Source: Eublepharis macularius
Lineage: Eukaryota > Chordata > Lepidosauria > Squamata > Eublepharidae
NCBI RefSeq assembly: GCF_028583425.1
Contig: NC_072807.1
Span: forward strand, 34,415,001-34,479,000
Reading direction: 5' to 3'
Length of the DNA: 64,000 nucleotides
The position numbers were made by a program, and so were the translations under genes. Shown piece after piece: positions 11,532 to 22,198 of the stretch (its first letter is position 1; each line of letters opens with the position of its first letter). The notes beneath the pieces are model-generated. The model saw only the letters and a program-made list of their open reading frames with translations, did no database searches and was not told where the DNA came from.

Positions 11532-12044
11532 AGGTTCTTTACTTAAGACTTCTCAAAAGGGCAAATTTTAGAGTCCTGCTCGGTGGCCTTATTGTGTTCT
11601 CATTGGAAAGCATGGTGGAGCGAAGTAACCAATAATATAAGGGAATGCCATATTTAAGAGCTATTTGCATTCTCCTTTGGGCAAAAGAGATTCTGGAGAG
11701 ATTGCAGGGTTGGGCATTCCTTCCAAAGTGAGGTATTTTGTCTTGATTGAGGTGCAGTCTAGAATCTTGAATATGTGAATAGAGTGCCTCTGAGTGTTCG
11801 CAGAGTGCTTTTAATTTCTCATTGAACCATCACAGCTTGCAGTTCAATGTCAAGAATCAGCAAGCCGTATTCCTGGTCGGAGTAAATGGTTTTCCAAGTT
11901 GCCAATTTGTGTCTATGAGAGTTCTGTAAAGCGTCCTATACCAGACTGTAGCACTTTGCATTTTGGTTGGTTTAGGCGTTTGGGATCTAGCTAGTGACCC
12001 ATCTGGTGCATTTTTGTCTAGGAGATCAGGGCAGAATATGCAAT

Positions 12045-12170
12045 TCTCCTTCCCCCCCATTTATCCCTCACAACCAGTCTGTGAGATGTGTGAGGCTGAG
12101 AGAGAGGCCATACAGTCACCCAGCATGTTGACAGAATGGGTGTGCAACCCAGGGGTAGAATCCAGAGCAA
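12045..12170 (-). mobile_element. Old tRNA-derived SINE fragment
   Basis: On the plus strand it reads like the complement of the Sauria-type SINE body (ctcacaacc…tgtgaggctgagagag…gtcacccagcatg…gcaacccaggggtagaatcc). It is heavily diverged and lacks a clear head. Confidence 0.5.
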
Positions 12171-13205
12171 CTGTTTCCAGGGGGTTACGTACTTTTCTTC
12201 CTGCATAGCAGTAGCATTACTCCTTAACTCACCCTTCCCCCACTGCAACCCCCTTTCCAAATCCTGTTTCTGGTCTTCTCTCCCCCTGGATTTGGGGACA
12301 TTTCAGGCTGCTGCCAGAAGGGAAGCTGAGAAATTCAATTTGCACTGACTTTGCACCTGTACTGATTTCAGCATCGTATTTCCAAGATCCTAGCCTGATC
12401 TGCTTGTGTCAAAGAAGCATTGTTTCTTCTAACCACTTCAGACAGGGTTTCAAGTCTAAACCATTATTGCTTAACTTTTGGAAAACACACCCGGCATATT
12501 TTATGTTGTTCGGGGGGGCGGGATTTATAGTCACCAGTGGATTGCAAACTAGCTGCGTGTGTTCTTTGCGCTTATTTAAACAGAATTGCAAATTTGCTTC
12601 TGCTAAAAGAGAGCTGGGTTCAGAAGCACTGTTTGTTTGCATGGAAACTGACTTGTGTATTATAGAAAAAGCAGCATAGAAATATTTTAAATAAACAAAT
12701 AAATAGAATTAAGGTTACTATTCAACATTGGGTACGCACAAAAATTGGCACCACTTCATATTGGATCCCTTTCTGTGTCCCCGTCACCTAATAGCTGAAT
12801 TGCTTATGGATGAGGCTACATGTAAATAATGCTGTCAATGGTGTAGAGGTAACTTGTTAACCATTTGTGGTACTCTTCCTGATGGTTTGTTTGAGAAAAA
12901 GATGCCCAAGTACTAGTCTTTTTTTTAAATGGAAGATGTGCAAGTACCCTATCGAGATTTATATCTTTGTAAGTGAGCCAGCCTGCACTAAGAACCGTAG
13001 GATCAAGTCGATAAATCAATGAGTGGTCTGTGATCAGAGATTGCTTGCAATTTTTATCAATGTTTTTTTTTCTTTTCAGATTAGTTTCCTTGGAGGCCCA
13101 CATTTGGCTGTAATTCCAGGATACAGGTTTTTGTATGGTTAGTGCAGTTTGAGGTGTGGATAGTTTTCATTAGGAAAATGTTACACGGCATCCTTAGGTC
13201 TTAAG

Positions 13206-13453
13206 GATGGCTGCAGACAGCCTGGTGCCAATCAGTTGGTTTCCTAGGCATCAGGGTATGCCTTCCCTGGACTTCCTGCAGACCTTCTGCTGACCCGGAA
13301 GTGATGCTTTTCTGACCCTGGATGTGACGTTTTCACGAACCAAATGAACCGGTCCGCTAACCAGGGGCAGGTTTGTGGAAGTTCGTGGTTTGTGAAATAT
13401 GATGAACCACGAACCACATGGTTTGGTTTTTTTCTGGTTCATGCCCATCTCTA
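13206..13453. mobile_element. Short hAT-like element with 8-bp target duplication
   Basis: The right end reads GGTTCATGCCCATCTCTA, typical of hAT-like termini. Exact 8-bp repeats GTCTTAAG flank it at 13,198-13,205 and 13,454-13,461. The left terminal repeat is degenerate or lost (GATGGCTGC…). The interior has an inverted 'gaaccacgaacc'/'ggttcgt' texture. Confidence 0.6.
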
Positions 13454-14171
13454 GTCTTAAGTTAGCATTTTCATTTGCATCATGGGTGATTGGAGTAATT
13501 CCCAACTTTACCAGGTAGCATTGGTAATAAGGAAGTTAATCACTTCCGTGACACTATCTGAGATCTGCTATTAATTGTGGGTCTGAATCACTCAATGTAC
13601 AGCAGCCCAAGTGGACAGTGTATTTCCCACATTCTTCATCACTTATAAATATATCCAGGCCATGGTGGCTAAGCGTACTTGGTTCTACTTAAGCTTTCCT
13701 TAGAACTGGATAATTAGTCTTTTGTGCATTCAAAAGGAAATCCCATTATGTTCAGTGAAGCTTACTCCCATATAAGTGTGCATAGAATTGCTCCCTTTGT
13801 CATTTTCATGTGGATCGCTCCTGTACCCTGCTTGAACTTTGCATCCTTGCCAAAACTGAACAGAGCACACCAAATGGGATTTGGCCCACACTGAACAATT
13901 TGCAACTTCCTACTTGTATTGGCCGTTGTTCTTCATACAGCCCCATCTCATAAGTCTGGTCCTTCTAATGGGCATTTCATTTTGAAAAGTTAAAATTTAT
14001 TGAGAAACATGCAGATTTTGCTTTAGCATATGCGTTTCTGATGACCTCTGAGTCATCTGCTCAGCTGTCCAGCGTTCACAGCTGCTCCTCACTCTCTTGG
14101 GCTTTTATTGGAGGCCGTCTGCTGTTGAGGTGAAGCTAGGTCTTTGTGCCAGCAAACGGTTAAGTTCAAGT

Positions 14172-14866
14172 GGAAAAGAGCAAGAGTCCAGCAGCACCCA
14201 TAAGACTAACAAAATTAGTGGTAAGGTATGAGCTTTTGTGAGCCACAGCTCACTTCTTCAGATACAGCTAGAATTTGAGTCCATCTATCCTTATATCTTG
14301 GAGAGCGGAGTGATTACAGAAGCTGAACGATAATAGCCGGTAAATGACAAAGGCAGGTGTGATTGGACAGGGTGGGATATGCAGAGGGATAGTGGGTGTG
14401 AAGAAATTAGCATTGGTAAGGAGGCAGAAAGCCTAGGTCTTGATTCAGTCCTGGTGGATGCATTGTCTTGAGCTTTGTTATCAGTTGCAATTCAGCAGTC
14501 TCTAATCTCCCTTTGAAATTCCTCTGCAGGAGAACTGCTACTGAAAGGTTAAAATGTTCCCCCGCTGGTTTTTGAATATTTTGGTTCCTGATGTCAGACT
14601 TATTAATTCTTTGTCTAAGGGACTGGCCAGTTTGTCCAGTGTAAAGAGCGGAGGGGCATTGCTGACACGTGATGGCATAAATCACATTGAAGGAAGAGCA
14701 GAAGTGGGAACCTGAGATGTTGTTGGGTCCACTGAGGATGTTGCTCGGATTGATACGAGAGCAGAGTTGGTATAATGGTTTGTTGCAGGCCTGAGTACCA
14801 GAGTCCATGTTAGTGTTAAGTTTATCATTGCGGGTGAGTAATTGTTTCAGGTAACCCATCTTGGTC
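14172..14866 (-). mobile_element. 5'-truncated Penelope-like element
   Basis: Read on the minus strand it carries the end of the PLE coding region, a 3' untranslated region and the characteristic tail near 14,180-14,265 (CTGAAGAAGTGAGCTGTGG…, then GTTAGTCTTATGGGTGC). A 10-bp direct repeat AAGTTCAAGT at 14,162-14,171 and 14,867-14,876 bounds it, the probable target duplication. The copy links the tail sequence to a PLE protein and so identifies the short palindromic units elsewhere in the window as PLE-derived. Confidence 0.75.
14407..14859 (-). pseudogene. PLE C-terminal fragment with GIY-YIG endonuclease domain
   Basis: The frame encodes about 150 residues ending at a stop at 14,407-14,409. 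Near the middle are CQQCPSALYTGQTGQSLRQR, a GIY-YIG-type nuclease motif (YTGQTG replaces the first strand motif, with Arg residues downstream), and then KPAGEHFNLS and a Glu-containing ETAELQLITKL. This order is that of the C-terminal endonuclease of Penelope-like retroelements, which nicks target DNA for reverse transcription. The reverse transcriptase is absent because the copy is 5'-truncated, so it is a fragment. A short upstream Cys (PSNILSGPN…SSFNVIYAITC) fits the zinc-finger-like linker of this family. Confidence 0.7.
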
Positions 14867-15345
14867 AAGTTCAAGTTTGAGCATTTTTCTTTTACTCGGC
14901 ACTAGGGATGTGCGTTTCGGCATTCAGAATGCCGAAAGAATGCCGAAACAAAAGTGTTTCGGCTTCTTTCGGGGAATGCCGAAACGTTTCGGGGAATGCC
15001 GAAACGTTTCGGGTAGCCGAAAGAAAAAAGCCGAAACGTTTCGGGATTCTTTCGGCTTTCTTTCGGCTTTTCTATGGGAAAATGCCTCCGTCTTCCAGGA
15101 CGTCTGGAGGAGGCATTTTCCCACCGAATAAGCCCAAAATTGGTGGGGACCTTCCTCTAACCCTTCTCTAACAACCACCCAAGTTTCAGACAGATTGGAC
15201 TTTGGGGGGCCATGTTATGGCCCCCCAAAGCAGGTCCCCCCATCCTCCCATAAGAAAGCGAAGGAGCAGCATATTGTTAGCATGCTGCTGCTGATCTTTC
15301 TTCATTATTTCCTATGGGGAAAAAATGAAGAGGCAGGCTTCCTTT

Positions 15346-15836
15346 GCCAGGGGTGGCATTTTGCATGCAAAATGCCCCCCAGCCCTCAGGGGCCCTTCTC
15401 CCACCCCTCCTCCCACCCCCCACCAAGGCTCAGCCTGCTCCCACTTGGGGGGGCCATTTCATGGCCTCCCCAAGTAGGTGCTCTAATCTCTACCACTGAC
15501 AGCTGGGGGAGGCTTGTGTTGCCAGGGGTGGCATTTTGCATGCAAAATGTCCCCCAACCCTCTGGGGCCCTTCTCCCACCCCTCCTCCCACCCCCTACCA
15601 AGGCTCAGCCTGCTCCCACTTGGGGGGGCATTTCATGGCCTCCCCAAGTAGGTGCTCTGCTCTCATCTCTACCACTGACAGCTGGGGGAGGCTTGTGTTG
15701 CCAGGGGTGGCATTTTGCATGCAAAATGCCCCCCAGCCCTCTGGGGCCCTTCTCCCACCCTTCCTCCCACCCCCCACCAAGGCTCAGACTGCTCCCACTT
15801 GGGGGGGCCATTTCATGGCCTCCCCAAGTAGGTCCT
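15346..15836 (+). repeat. Three direct repeats of about 175-180 bp in the left foldback arm
   Basis: Units start at about 15,346, 15,521 and 15,700. Each contains gccaggggtggcattttgca, the hairpin TTTTGCATGCAAAA and a ccatttcatggcctccccaa section. The mirror image lies at about 17,550-18,065 in the right arm. Confidence 0.85.
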
Positions 15837-16360
15837 CTCAGCCCCTAAAGTCCACCCCTTACAGCCCCACACAAACCCAATTCCCCCCCAGCTGCCACAC
15901 ACAGACCCAAATCCCCACATTAGCCCCTCACAGACCCAAATCCACCCCCACCTGCCCCACACCCATAACCCCAGGAACAGGCTGGCAAAGGCCAGCCCTC
16001 TCCCTTTGTTCCCTATGCTGGGAACTTCTAAACTCTCTTTCCCTGGGCAATTCTGCACAGCCCAGGGGTGCCACAATGGTGGGCACACTTCTGAGTGCCA
16101 GCTGGTCCCTGTGAAAGAGCACCTGAACCACAGACACCCTCCCTCAAATTCCCCCACCACCTACAGAGATGGCTGGCCAGCCAGCCCCATTGTTCCCTAT
16201 GATGGGAACCAACTGCACAACAGAGAATAAAACAAGAACAACACAAAATAAAGTTTTAAAAAAATTATATTCTCCCTTCCAAAGTACAAGTAGGCAAAGC
16301 ATTATGACACATTACACCAGCAGTCCCCCACACAGAAAAATTAAAACAAAACTCACTTAA

Positions 16361-17060
16361 CATCAGAGAATCACAAAGCATGATTCCTGTCAAAAACACT
16401 TTATTTCTTGAACAGCTTTAGGTTACACAGCAGGGGGGAACACCAAAGGGCATGGCAGCACTATCTTACACAAAAATAACACAACTCACTTCACATCAGA
16501 GAATCACAAAGCACAATTCCTGTTAAAAACACTTTATTTCTTGAACAGCTTTAGGTTACACAGCAGGGGGGAACACCAAAGGGCATGGCAGCACTATCTT
16601 ACACAAAAATAACACAACTCACTTAACATCAGAGAATCACAAAAACACAATTCCTGGCAAAAACACTTTATTTCTTGAACAGCTTTAGGTTACACAGTAG
16701 GAGGGCACAACAGGGCATGATAGCAATGTACTGCAAAAAATAATACAACCCACTTCACCGTTTTTGACAGCAATTGTGTTTGTGTGATTCTCTGATGTGA
16801 AGTGAGTTGTGTTATTTTTGTGTAGTACACTGCTTTCCTGCTCTGTGGTGCCTTCCTAAAGCAGTTACAGAAATAAAGTGCTTTTGACAGCAATTTTTTG
16901 GGGTGATTCTTTAATGTGAAGCGAGTTGTGTTATTTTTGTGTAAGATAGTGCTGCCATGCCCTTTGGTGTTCCCCCCTGCTGTGTAACCTAAAGCTGTTC
17001 AAGAAATAAAGTGTTTTTGACAGGAATCATGCTTTGTGATTCTCTGATGTTAAGTGAGTT
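16361..17060. repeat. 133-bp direct repeats around the palindrome centre
   Basis: CATCAGAGAATCACA recurs at 16,361, 16,494 and 16,627, with 'aaaaacactttatttcttgaa' between. The complement recurs twice at about 16,780-17,050. The unequal number (3 against 2) makes the arms slightly asymmetric. Confidence 0.85.
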
Positions 17061-18667
17061 TTGTTTTAATTTTTCTGTGTGGGGGACTGCTGGTGTAATG
17101 TGTCATAATGCTTTGCCTACTTGTACTTTGGAAGGGAGAATATAATTTTTTTAAAACTTTATTTTGTGTTGTTCTTGTTTTATTCTTTGTTGTGCAGTTG
17201 GTTCCCATCATAGGGAACAATGGGGCTGGCTGGCCAGCCATCTCTGTAGGTGGTGGGGGAATTTGAGGGAGGGTGTCTGTGGTTCAGGTGCTCTTTCACA
17301 GGGACCAGCTGGCACTCAGAAGTGTGCCCACCATTGTGGCACCCCTGGGCTGTGCAGAATTGCCCAGGGAAAGAGAGTTTAGAAGTTCCCAGCATAGGGA
17401 ACAAAGGGAGAGGGCTGGCCTTTGCCAGCCTGTTCCTGGGGTTATGGGTGTAGGGCAGGTGGGGGTGGATTTGGGTCTGTGAGGGGCTAATGTGGGGATT
17501 TGGGTCTGTGTGTGGCAGCTGGGGGGGAATTGGGTTTGTGTGGGGCTGTAAGGGGTGGACTTTAGGGGCTGAGAGGACCTACTTGGGGAGGCCATGAAAT
17601 GGCCCCCCCAAGTGGGAGCAGTCTGAGCCTTGGTGGGGGGTGGGAGGAAGGGTGGGAGAAGGGCCCCAGAGGGCTGGGGGGCATTTTGCATGCAAAATGC
17701 CACCCCTGGCAACACAAGCCTCCCCCAGCTGTCAGTGGTAGAGATGAGAGCAGAGCATCTACTTGGGGAGGCCATGAAATGCCCCCCCAAGTGGGAGCAG
17801 GCTGAGCCTTGGTGGGGGGTGGGAGGAGGGGTGGGAGAAGGGCCCCAGAGGGTTGGGGGGCATTTTGCATGCAAAATGCCACCCCTGGCAACACAAGCCT
17901 CCCCCAGCTGTCAGTGGTAGAGATTAGAGCACCTACTTGGGGAGGCCATGAAATGGCCCCCCCAAGTGGGAGCAGGCTGAGCCTTGGTGGGGGGTGGGAG
18001 GAGGGGTGGGAGAAGGGCCCCTGAGGGTAGGGGGGCATTTTGCATGCAAAATGCCACCCCTGGCAAAGGAAGCCTGCCTCTTCATTTTTTCCCCATAGGA
18101 AATAATGAAGAAAGATCAGCAGCAGCATGCTAACAATATGCTGCTCCTTCGCTTTCTTATGGGAGGATGGGGGACCTGCTTTGGGGGGCCATAACATGGC
18201 CCCCCAAAGTCCAATCTGTCTGAAACTTGGGTGGTTGTTAGAGAAGGGTTAGAGGAAGGTCCCCACCAATTTTGGGCTTATTAGGTGGGAAAATGCCTCC
18301 TCCAGGCGTCCTGAAAGACGGAGGCATTTTCCCCCAAAAAAACCCGAAAGAATGCCGAAAGAATCCCGAATCCCGAATCCCGAAAGAGATTCTTGTTTCG
18401 GCTTTCGGCTTTAACGGTAGAGAATCTTGTTTCGGGTAATCCCGAAACAAGAAAGCCGAAAGTTTTTTCCTTGCACACCCCTAGTGGCTTCTTCAAAGCT
18501 GTGAAATGTTTCCCCAGGAAATAGCCGTTCTGTTGTCTATGTTTCATCCGTCATTTTGACAAAACAGCTTTGGTATTTTAAATAAAATGAAGACACTGCC
18601 CCCTTTTTCAGTGTGGTTGTTGCCTTCTTTTCAAACAACAAAGTGTTCTTTCCTTTGTTTCAAGAAG

Positions 18668-18826
18668 GGCCGTTTCCAGACGGCTTACCTGCCTCCGGAA
18701 CGTTGCACCATCTTGCGGGGAAAACGCAAAATATCGCATTTTCTCGTGCGAGTTTTGCGAGTTTTCGCGTTTTCCCCGCAAGATGGTGCAACGGTCCGGA
18801 GGCAGGTAAGCCGTCTGGAAACGGCC
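18668..18826. mobile_element. Hairpin MITE (159 bp, nearly perfect palindrome)
   Basis: It begins GGCCGTTTCCAGACGGC and ends with the exact complement. The arms remain complementary to within about 15 bp of the centre, including TGCACCATCTTGCGGGGAAA. No transposase and no clear target duplication are present. A distant relative may be 37,022-37,186. Confidence 0.75.
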
Positions 18827-18910
18827 AAGATCTTCGAGGAAACCAATGCAAGCTAATTTAAAGTTGCTTTTCCCCTCCTTTCTCTTTTTCTCTCCTGTAC
18901 CTTTCATTAG

Positions 18911-18967
18911 ACTGTTTTGAGAATTGTGGTTCTCGGTATATGGGACTATATTGAAAACAAAATAGAG
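18911..18967 (+). CDS. TMEM266: Out-of-order TMEM266 exon (S2-S3 segment) inside intron 1
   Basis: A pyrimidine-rich tract and cattag (ending 18,910) precede 57 nt encoding TVLRIVVLGIWDYIENKIE, followed by the donor gtaagtaaaa at 18,968. The 19 residues match the human TMEM266 sequence, as remembered, that immediately follows the S2 exon end (…FFSE). Both exon ends are phase 0, as needed to follow the exon at 59,420-59,493. In this window it lies about 16 kb before the start codon, where it cannot contribute to the reading frame in linear order. It may be a duplicated copy, a relocated single copy or an assembly misorder. No stop, frameshift or splice-site damage is visible, which argues for recent displacement or an artefact. 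A hairpin MITE ends 84 bp upstream and a 3.6-kb palindrome ends 427 bp upstream. Confidence 0.85.
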
Positions 18968-19317
18968 GTAAGTAAAAGTATTTTAAAATCTTTAATAGCA
19001 TCCCCGTACTCTGCAATGTTCCTTGACTGCTAAAATGAATTTTCACATCAGCTTACCAAAATGAGGAAGGTTTCCTGATCCTTGGTTTTGTCCTTACCCA
19101 GATTTTTGACTCTGCAGTAATACAAAGCTGGTCCTGCAGCTCCCCCACCCGATATTTGAGAATCCCGTTGTGATGTGATTGGGCTGCTAATTTAGAAAAG
19201 GGAAACCCGGGTTCAAGTTCTCACTCTGCCAAGGAGCTCACCGAGCACAAATGATACAATGAGAGAACCGCCCCTGACTTCTCCACAATAAGAAGTGCAG
19301 AACAAAGCGTCAGCTTG

Positions 19318-19530
19318 GTCACGCATGAAGCAGCCTTACTCTTGAGTAGGCCGTCGGTCCATCAAGGTCAGTCTTGTCTACTCCGACTAGCAGCAGCTCT
19401 CTAGAACATCAGGTCTTTCACGTCACCTTCTGCCTGTTCCTTTTAACTGGAGTTGCCGGGGATTGAACCTGGGACCTTCTGCGTGCAAACTAGAGGCTCT
19501 TCTACAGAGCCACAGCCTCTCCCCAAGTAT
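19318..19530 (-). mobile_element. tRNA-derived SINE (second family)
   Basis: The minus strand has GCTCTGTAGAAGAGCCTCTA and box-B-like GGTTCAATCCCCGG, then a body ending in 'gaccttgatggaccgacggcctactcaagag'. The body matches the copy at 25,222-25,640. Confidence 0.7.
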
Positions 19531-19548
19531 GCTAATTGATGCTAATTC

Positions 19549-19550
<2 letters not shown>

Positions 19551-19592
<42 letters not shown>
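19551..19592. repeat. (AT)n microsatellite
   Basis: About 21 AT dinucleotides. Confidence 0.95.
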
Positions 19593-19595
<3 letters not shown>

Positions 19596-19806
19596 ATTCA
19601 TTTCAGTGATTTAGCTTCTTGCTATTTGTATTCTTGCAAAAAAAAAATTTTTTAGCTCACGTTCCTTTTAGAAATATGCTTGTTCAAAACTTAAGCAGTT
19701 TGGATGTGGTGTTCTAATTCAGGCCAGTCATTATTTTCCAAGCCTAAAAATTTATATCTCCCATCTTTCTGTATCTGTGAAGTAATGTTTTATATAACCG
19801 TGGTAT

Positions 19807-20106
19807 ATGCCCTTTGGCGCAGAGTGGTAAGCTGCAGTACTGCAGCCCAAGCTCTGCTCATGACCTGAGTTCGATCCTGGAGGAAGCCGGGTTCAAATAG
19901 CTGGCTCAAGCTTGACTCAGCCTTCCATCCTTCCGAGGTTGGTAAAATGAGCACCCAGGTTCCTGGGGGTAAAGTATAGATGACTGGGGAAGGCAATGGC
20001 AAGCCACCCCATAACAAAAAGTCTGCCAAGGAAACGTCGTGCTGTGACATCCCCCCATGGGTCAGTAATGACTTAGTGCTTGCACAGGGGACTTACCTTT
20101 ACCTTT
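19807..20106 (+). mobile_element. tRNA-derived SINE (GTGGCGCAGAGTGG family)
   Basis: The head TTTGGCGCAGAGTGGTAAGC and box B GTTCGATCC are clear, followed by the family body (gactcagccttccatcc…ggtaaaatgag…gactggggaaggcaatggc) and the end 'gtgcttgcacaggggacttacctttacc'. Confidence 0.85.
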
Positions 20107-20371
20107 TAACCTTTCTATTAGTACCATAGTGAAGGCAACTCATATGAAAAGGAGGATGGGAGTTTTGTGTGCAGAGGAGCAAATTTGGGCAGAGATGAGA
20201 GAAATCCTGCTTTTAGAAACGTTTGTCTTCTGGCTCACTCTTAGGTCTGGCTTTCTTTTGCATCTGGTCGCCAGAGCTTAAACAGATGATCTGGTTTGTC
20301 ATGAAGGTCTGGCCCAACTTCTGTTTCCAAAAGGGCACAATACAAGTTGATATGTTTGATGTGTGACTGTA

Positions 20372-20570
20372 AGCCAAGCTACAAGTGACGAATGACACTT
20401 GAACGGCAAGTGAACAGACTCACGTGTATTTCTCCCTGTTCACTTGCGCTGCGCTTGTGCTCCACTTGATCACGTAGTGGAGGGCAAGTGGAACACAAGT
20501 GATCAGGGAGGAATACACGTGAGTCTGTTCACTTGCCGCTCAAGTGTCATTCGTCATGTGTAGCTTGGCC
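20372..20570. mobile_element. Palindromic MITE, CTNAG family, copy 1
   Basis: It begins AGCCAAGCTACAAGTGACG and ends with the complement, and the whole 199 bp folds on itself. Flanks CTGTA (20,367-20,371) and CTGAG (20,571-20,575) resemble the CTNAG duplications of its relatives. Confidence 0.8.
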
Positions 20571-21024
20571 CTGAGCAGTATTCCTTCTTGGGAACGCTGG
20601 TAAAGCCAGGAATGCGGAGTAATCCTCCTTATCTTTTGACTGAAGGTGGTTGGGCTCAGAATATCTTGCCATCTTTTGGCAACCAAATCATTATATTAGC
20701 CCACTACAAGCTCTTTTAAGAACTGCTCTTTCCTGTAATCAGGGGTACTTTTTAGTTTCTTGATTTTTTTTCTCCTGGGCATTGTCAATATGAGTAGTTT
20801 AGCTGTGTTTTCCTCTAGCATCTGACGCCCAAGTTTTCCTGTCTATGTAGTAGTGCACACATGGGTCCATTCTACGTCTTAAAACCCAATGTGTATAAAG
20901 GTTAGCACAGTGGTTCTTAAAGCTTTTTATAATGAGGTCCCTGGCTTGCTTTGTGGATCTCCATGTGACACTGTCTTTATGACTGCCATGTGCCTCGTCT
21001 TCCAAAGTCTTAAAGATTTCCACA

Positions 21025-21139
21025 AGGGAAGTTTTAGGTGGGTAGCCGTGTAGGTCTGCAGTAGAATAGCAGGATTTGAATCCAGTAGCATGGTAGAGAC
21101 CAACAAGATTTTCAGGATGTAAGCTTTTGATAGAGTTCC
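21025..21139 (-). mobile_element. Single PLE tail fragment
   Basis: On the minus strand it ends …TCTACTGCAGACCTACACGG, the family end, and contains AAAGCTTACATCCTGAAAAT and GTTGGTCTCTACC. It is flanked by an exact 11-bp repeat AGATTTCCACA at 21,014-21,024 and 21,140-21,150. Confidence 0.7.
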
Positions 21140-21219
21140 AGATTTCCACACTAAACCTTAACAGTAATACCGGGCCTTTTTGAGTATTACTATTATTAAT
21201 TATTGTTGTTAGCTACACT

Positions 21220-21676
21220 CAGGGGTCATTTCGTAGAAAAAGAGCTGCAGGAACTCATTAGCATAACTCATTAGCATATGCCACACCCCTTGACATCACT
21301 GGAAATGTGTCATTAGCATAACTGATTTGTATATGCCACACCTCCTGACATCACATATCCTAGCTGTTTTGGACCCAATCCTGGCCATTCAGGGCCAAAA
21401 CTGGGCCCAAAATGGCCAAAAAGGGGCGCAAAATGGTCAGAACTGGGCAGCTGCAGAGCGGGAGAGCGATCCCCCATCCGTCAGAGGCCCGATCCTGGCC
21501 ATTTGGGGACCAGTCCTGGCTGTTTTAGGCCTGATCCTGGACATTTTGGGCCAAATCCAGGCTGAAACAGGCCCAAAATGGCCGAGAGTCAGGTGGGCGG
21601 GGCCACCTGACATGTGACCTCTTTGGAGAACTACCGGAACTGCATTCTTGCGCGTTCCCCCTCAAAGTGAGCCCTG
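21220..21676 (+). mobile_element. Non-autonomous hAT element with exact 8-bp TSD
   Basis: The ends CAGGGGTCATTTCG and AAAGTGAGCCCTG are inverted repeats. Exact 8-bp duplications GCTACACT flank it at 21,212-21,219 and 21,677-21,684. The interior repeats 'ggccaaa'/'atcctggcc' motifs and has no transposase. An inverted relative is at 51,387-51,821. Confidence 0.88.
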
Positions 21677-22198
21677 GCTACACTTATAGTCAGCTTTCTC
21701 CCTGAGTCTCAAGGCGAAATACAAACGTTAAAAACTATTCAGTCGACCAGCAAGCAAATTACAAAGCATGCTTAAAAACATTTGAATCTTAACAGAAGAG
21801 ATTCCTAGTGAAACAGAACGATGTAGTGAGCCTGGGCAAATGGCAGGTATGAATAAAGACCGTTCTGTCAATTAGCCCATGGAGTATAAAATATAATGAA
21901 ACAATTCAGTCTGATGGAGGCAAGCTACTCTTTCTTTTCTTTTTTAAAAAATTAAAGAATGTTGGGTTGCCTCTTCGGCATGTCTGAACTGAACTGCTGT
22001 GTTCTGTTAAGGGGGCAACCGGTGGACAGGGTTAAATCATGAGAGGTCTGGCTTCTTTTGCAGAGACCCAGGTAGCCGTAGATTCAAATTATTATTGGCT
22101 CTTAAATTCTTTCCAGACAGTGGTTATTGCTCTTTTTTTGTTACATTTATCCGTTAGCATAACCTCTGATCTTTTCCACTGGGCACAAACTGACTTAG

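Larger units (their letters stand above)
14903..18483. mobile_element. 3.6-kb long-inverted-repeat (foldback) element with hAT-like ends
   Basis: The left terminus TAGGGATGTGC and right terminus GCACACCCCTA are inverted. Two arms of about 1.7-1.85 kb, more than 95% alike by eye, flank a centre near 16,700-16,790. The outer 150 bp of each arm is packed with CCGAAA/TTTCGG motifs and diverges between arms. Each arm has C-rich direct repeats, and the inner part has 133-bp direct repeats, three on the left and two on the right. The 1-kb element at 25,971-27,000 has the same terminus and shares the inner 'catcagagaatcaca' motif. No transposase is visible, and no matching 8-bp flanks were found (CTCGGCAC against GTGGCTTC). 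Confidence 0.8.

Noticed and set aside
14867..14902. PLE fragment truncated by the palindrome insertion
   Set aside because: A direct repeat AAGTTCAAGT bounds the PLE at 14,162-14,171 and 14,867-14,876, so its 5' truncation happened on insertion and is independent of the palindrome.
15195..18197. Long open frames of about 190-217 codons in both palindrome arms
   Set aside because: They are proline-rich translations of C-rich direct repeats, mirrored in both arms, with no recognisable domain.
18911..18967. Exon of a paralogue such as HVCN1 or a voltage-sensitive phosphatase
   Set aside because: The 19 residues agree with TMEM266 itself rather than with paralogues, and the phase fits the S2 exon in this window.
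19807..20106. tRNA genes at the SINE heads
   Set aside because: Box A and B are present, but the cloverleaf arms are not, and the sequences continue into SINE bodies.
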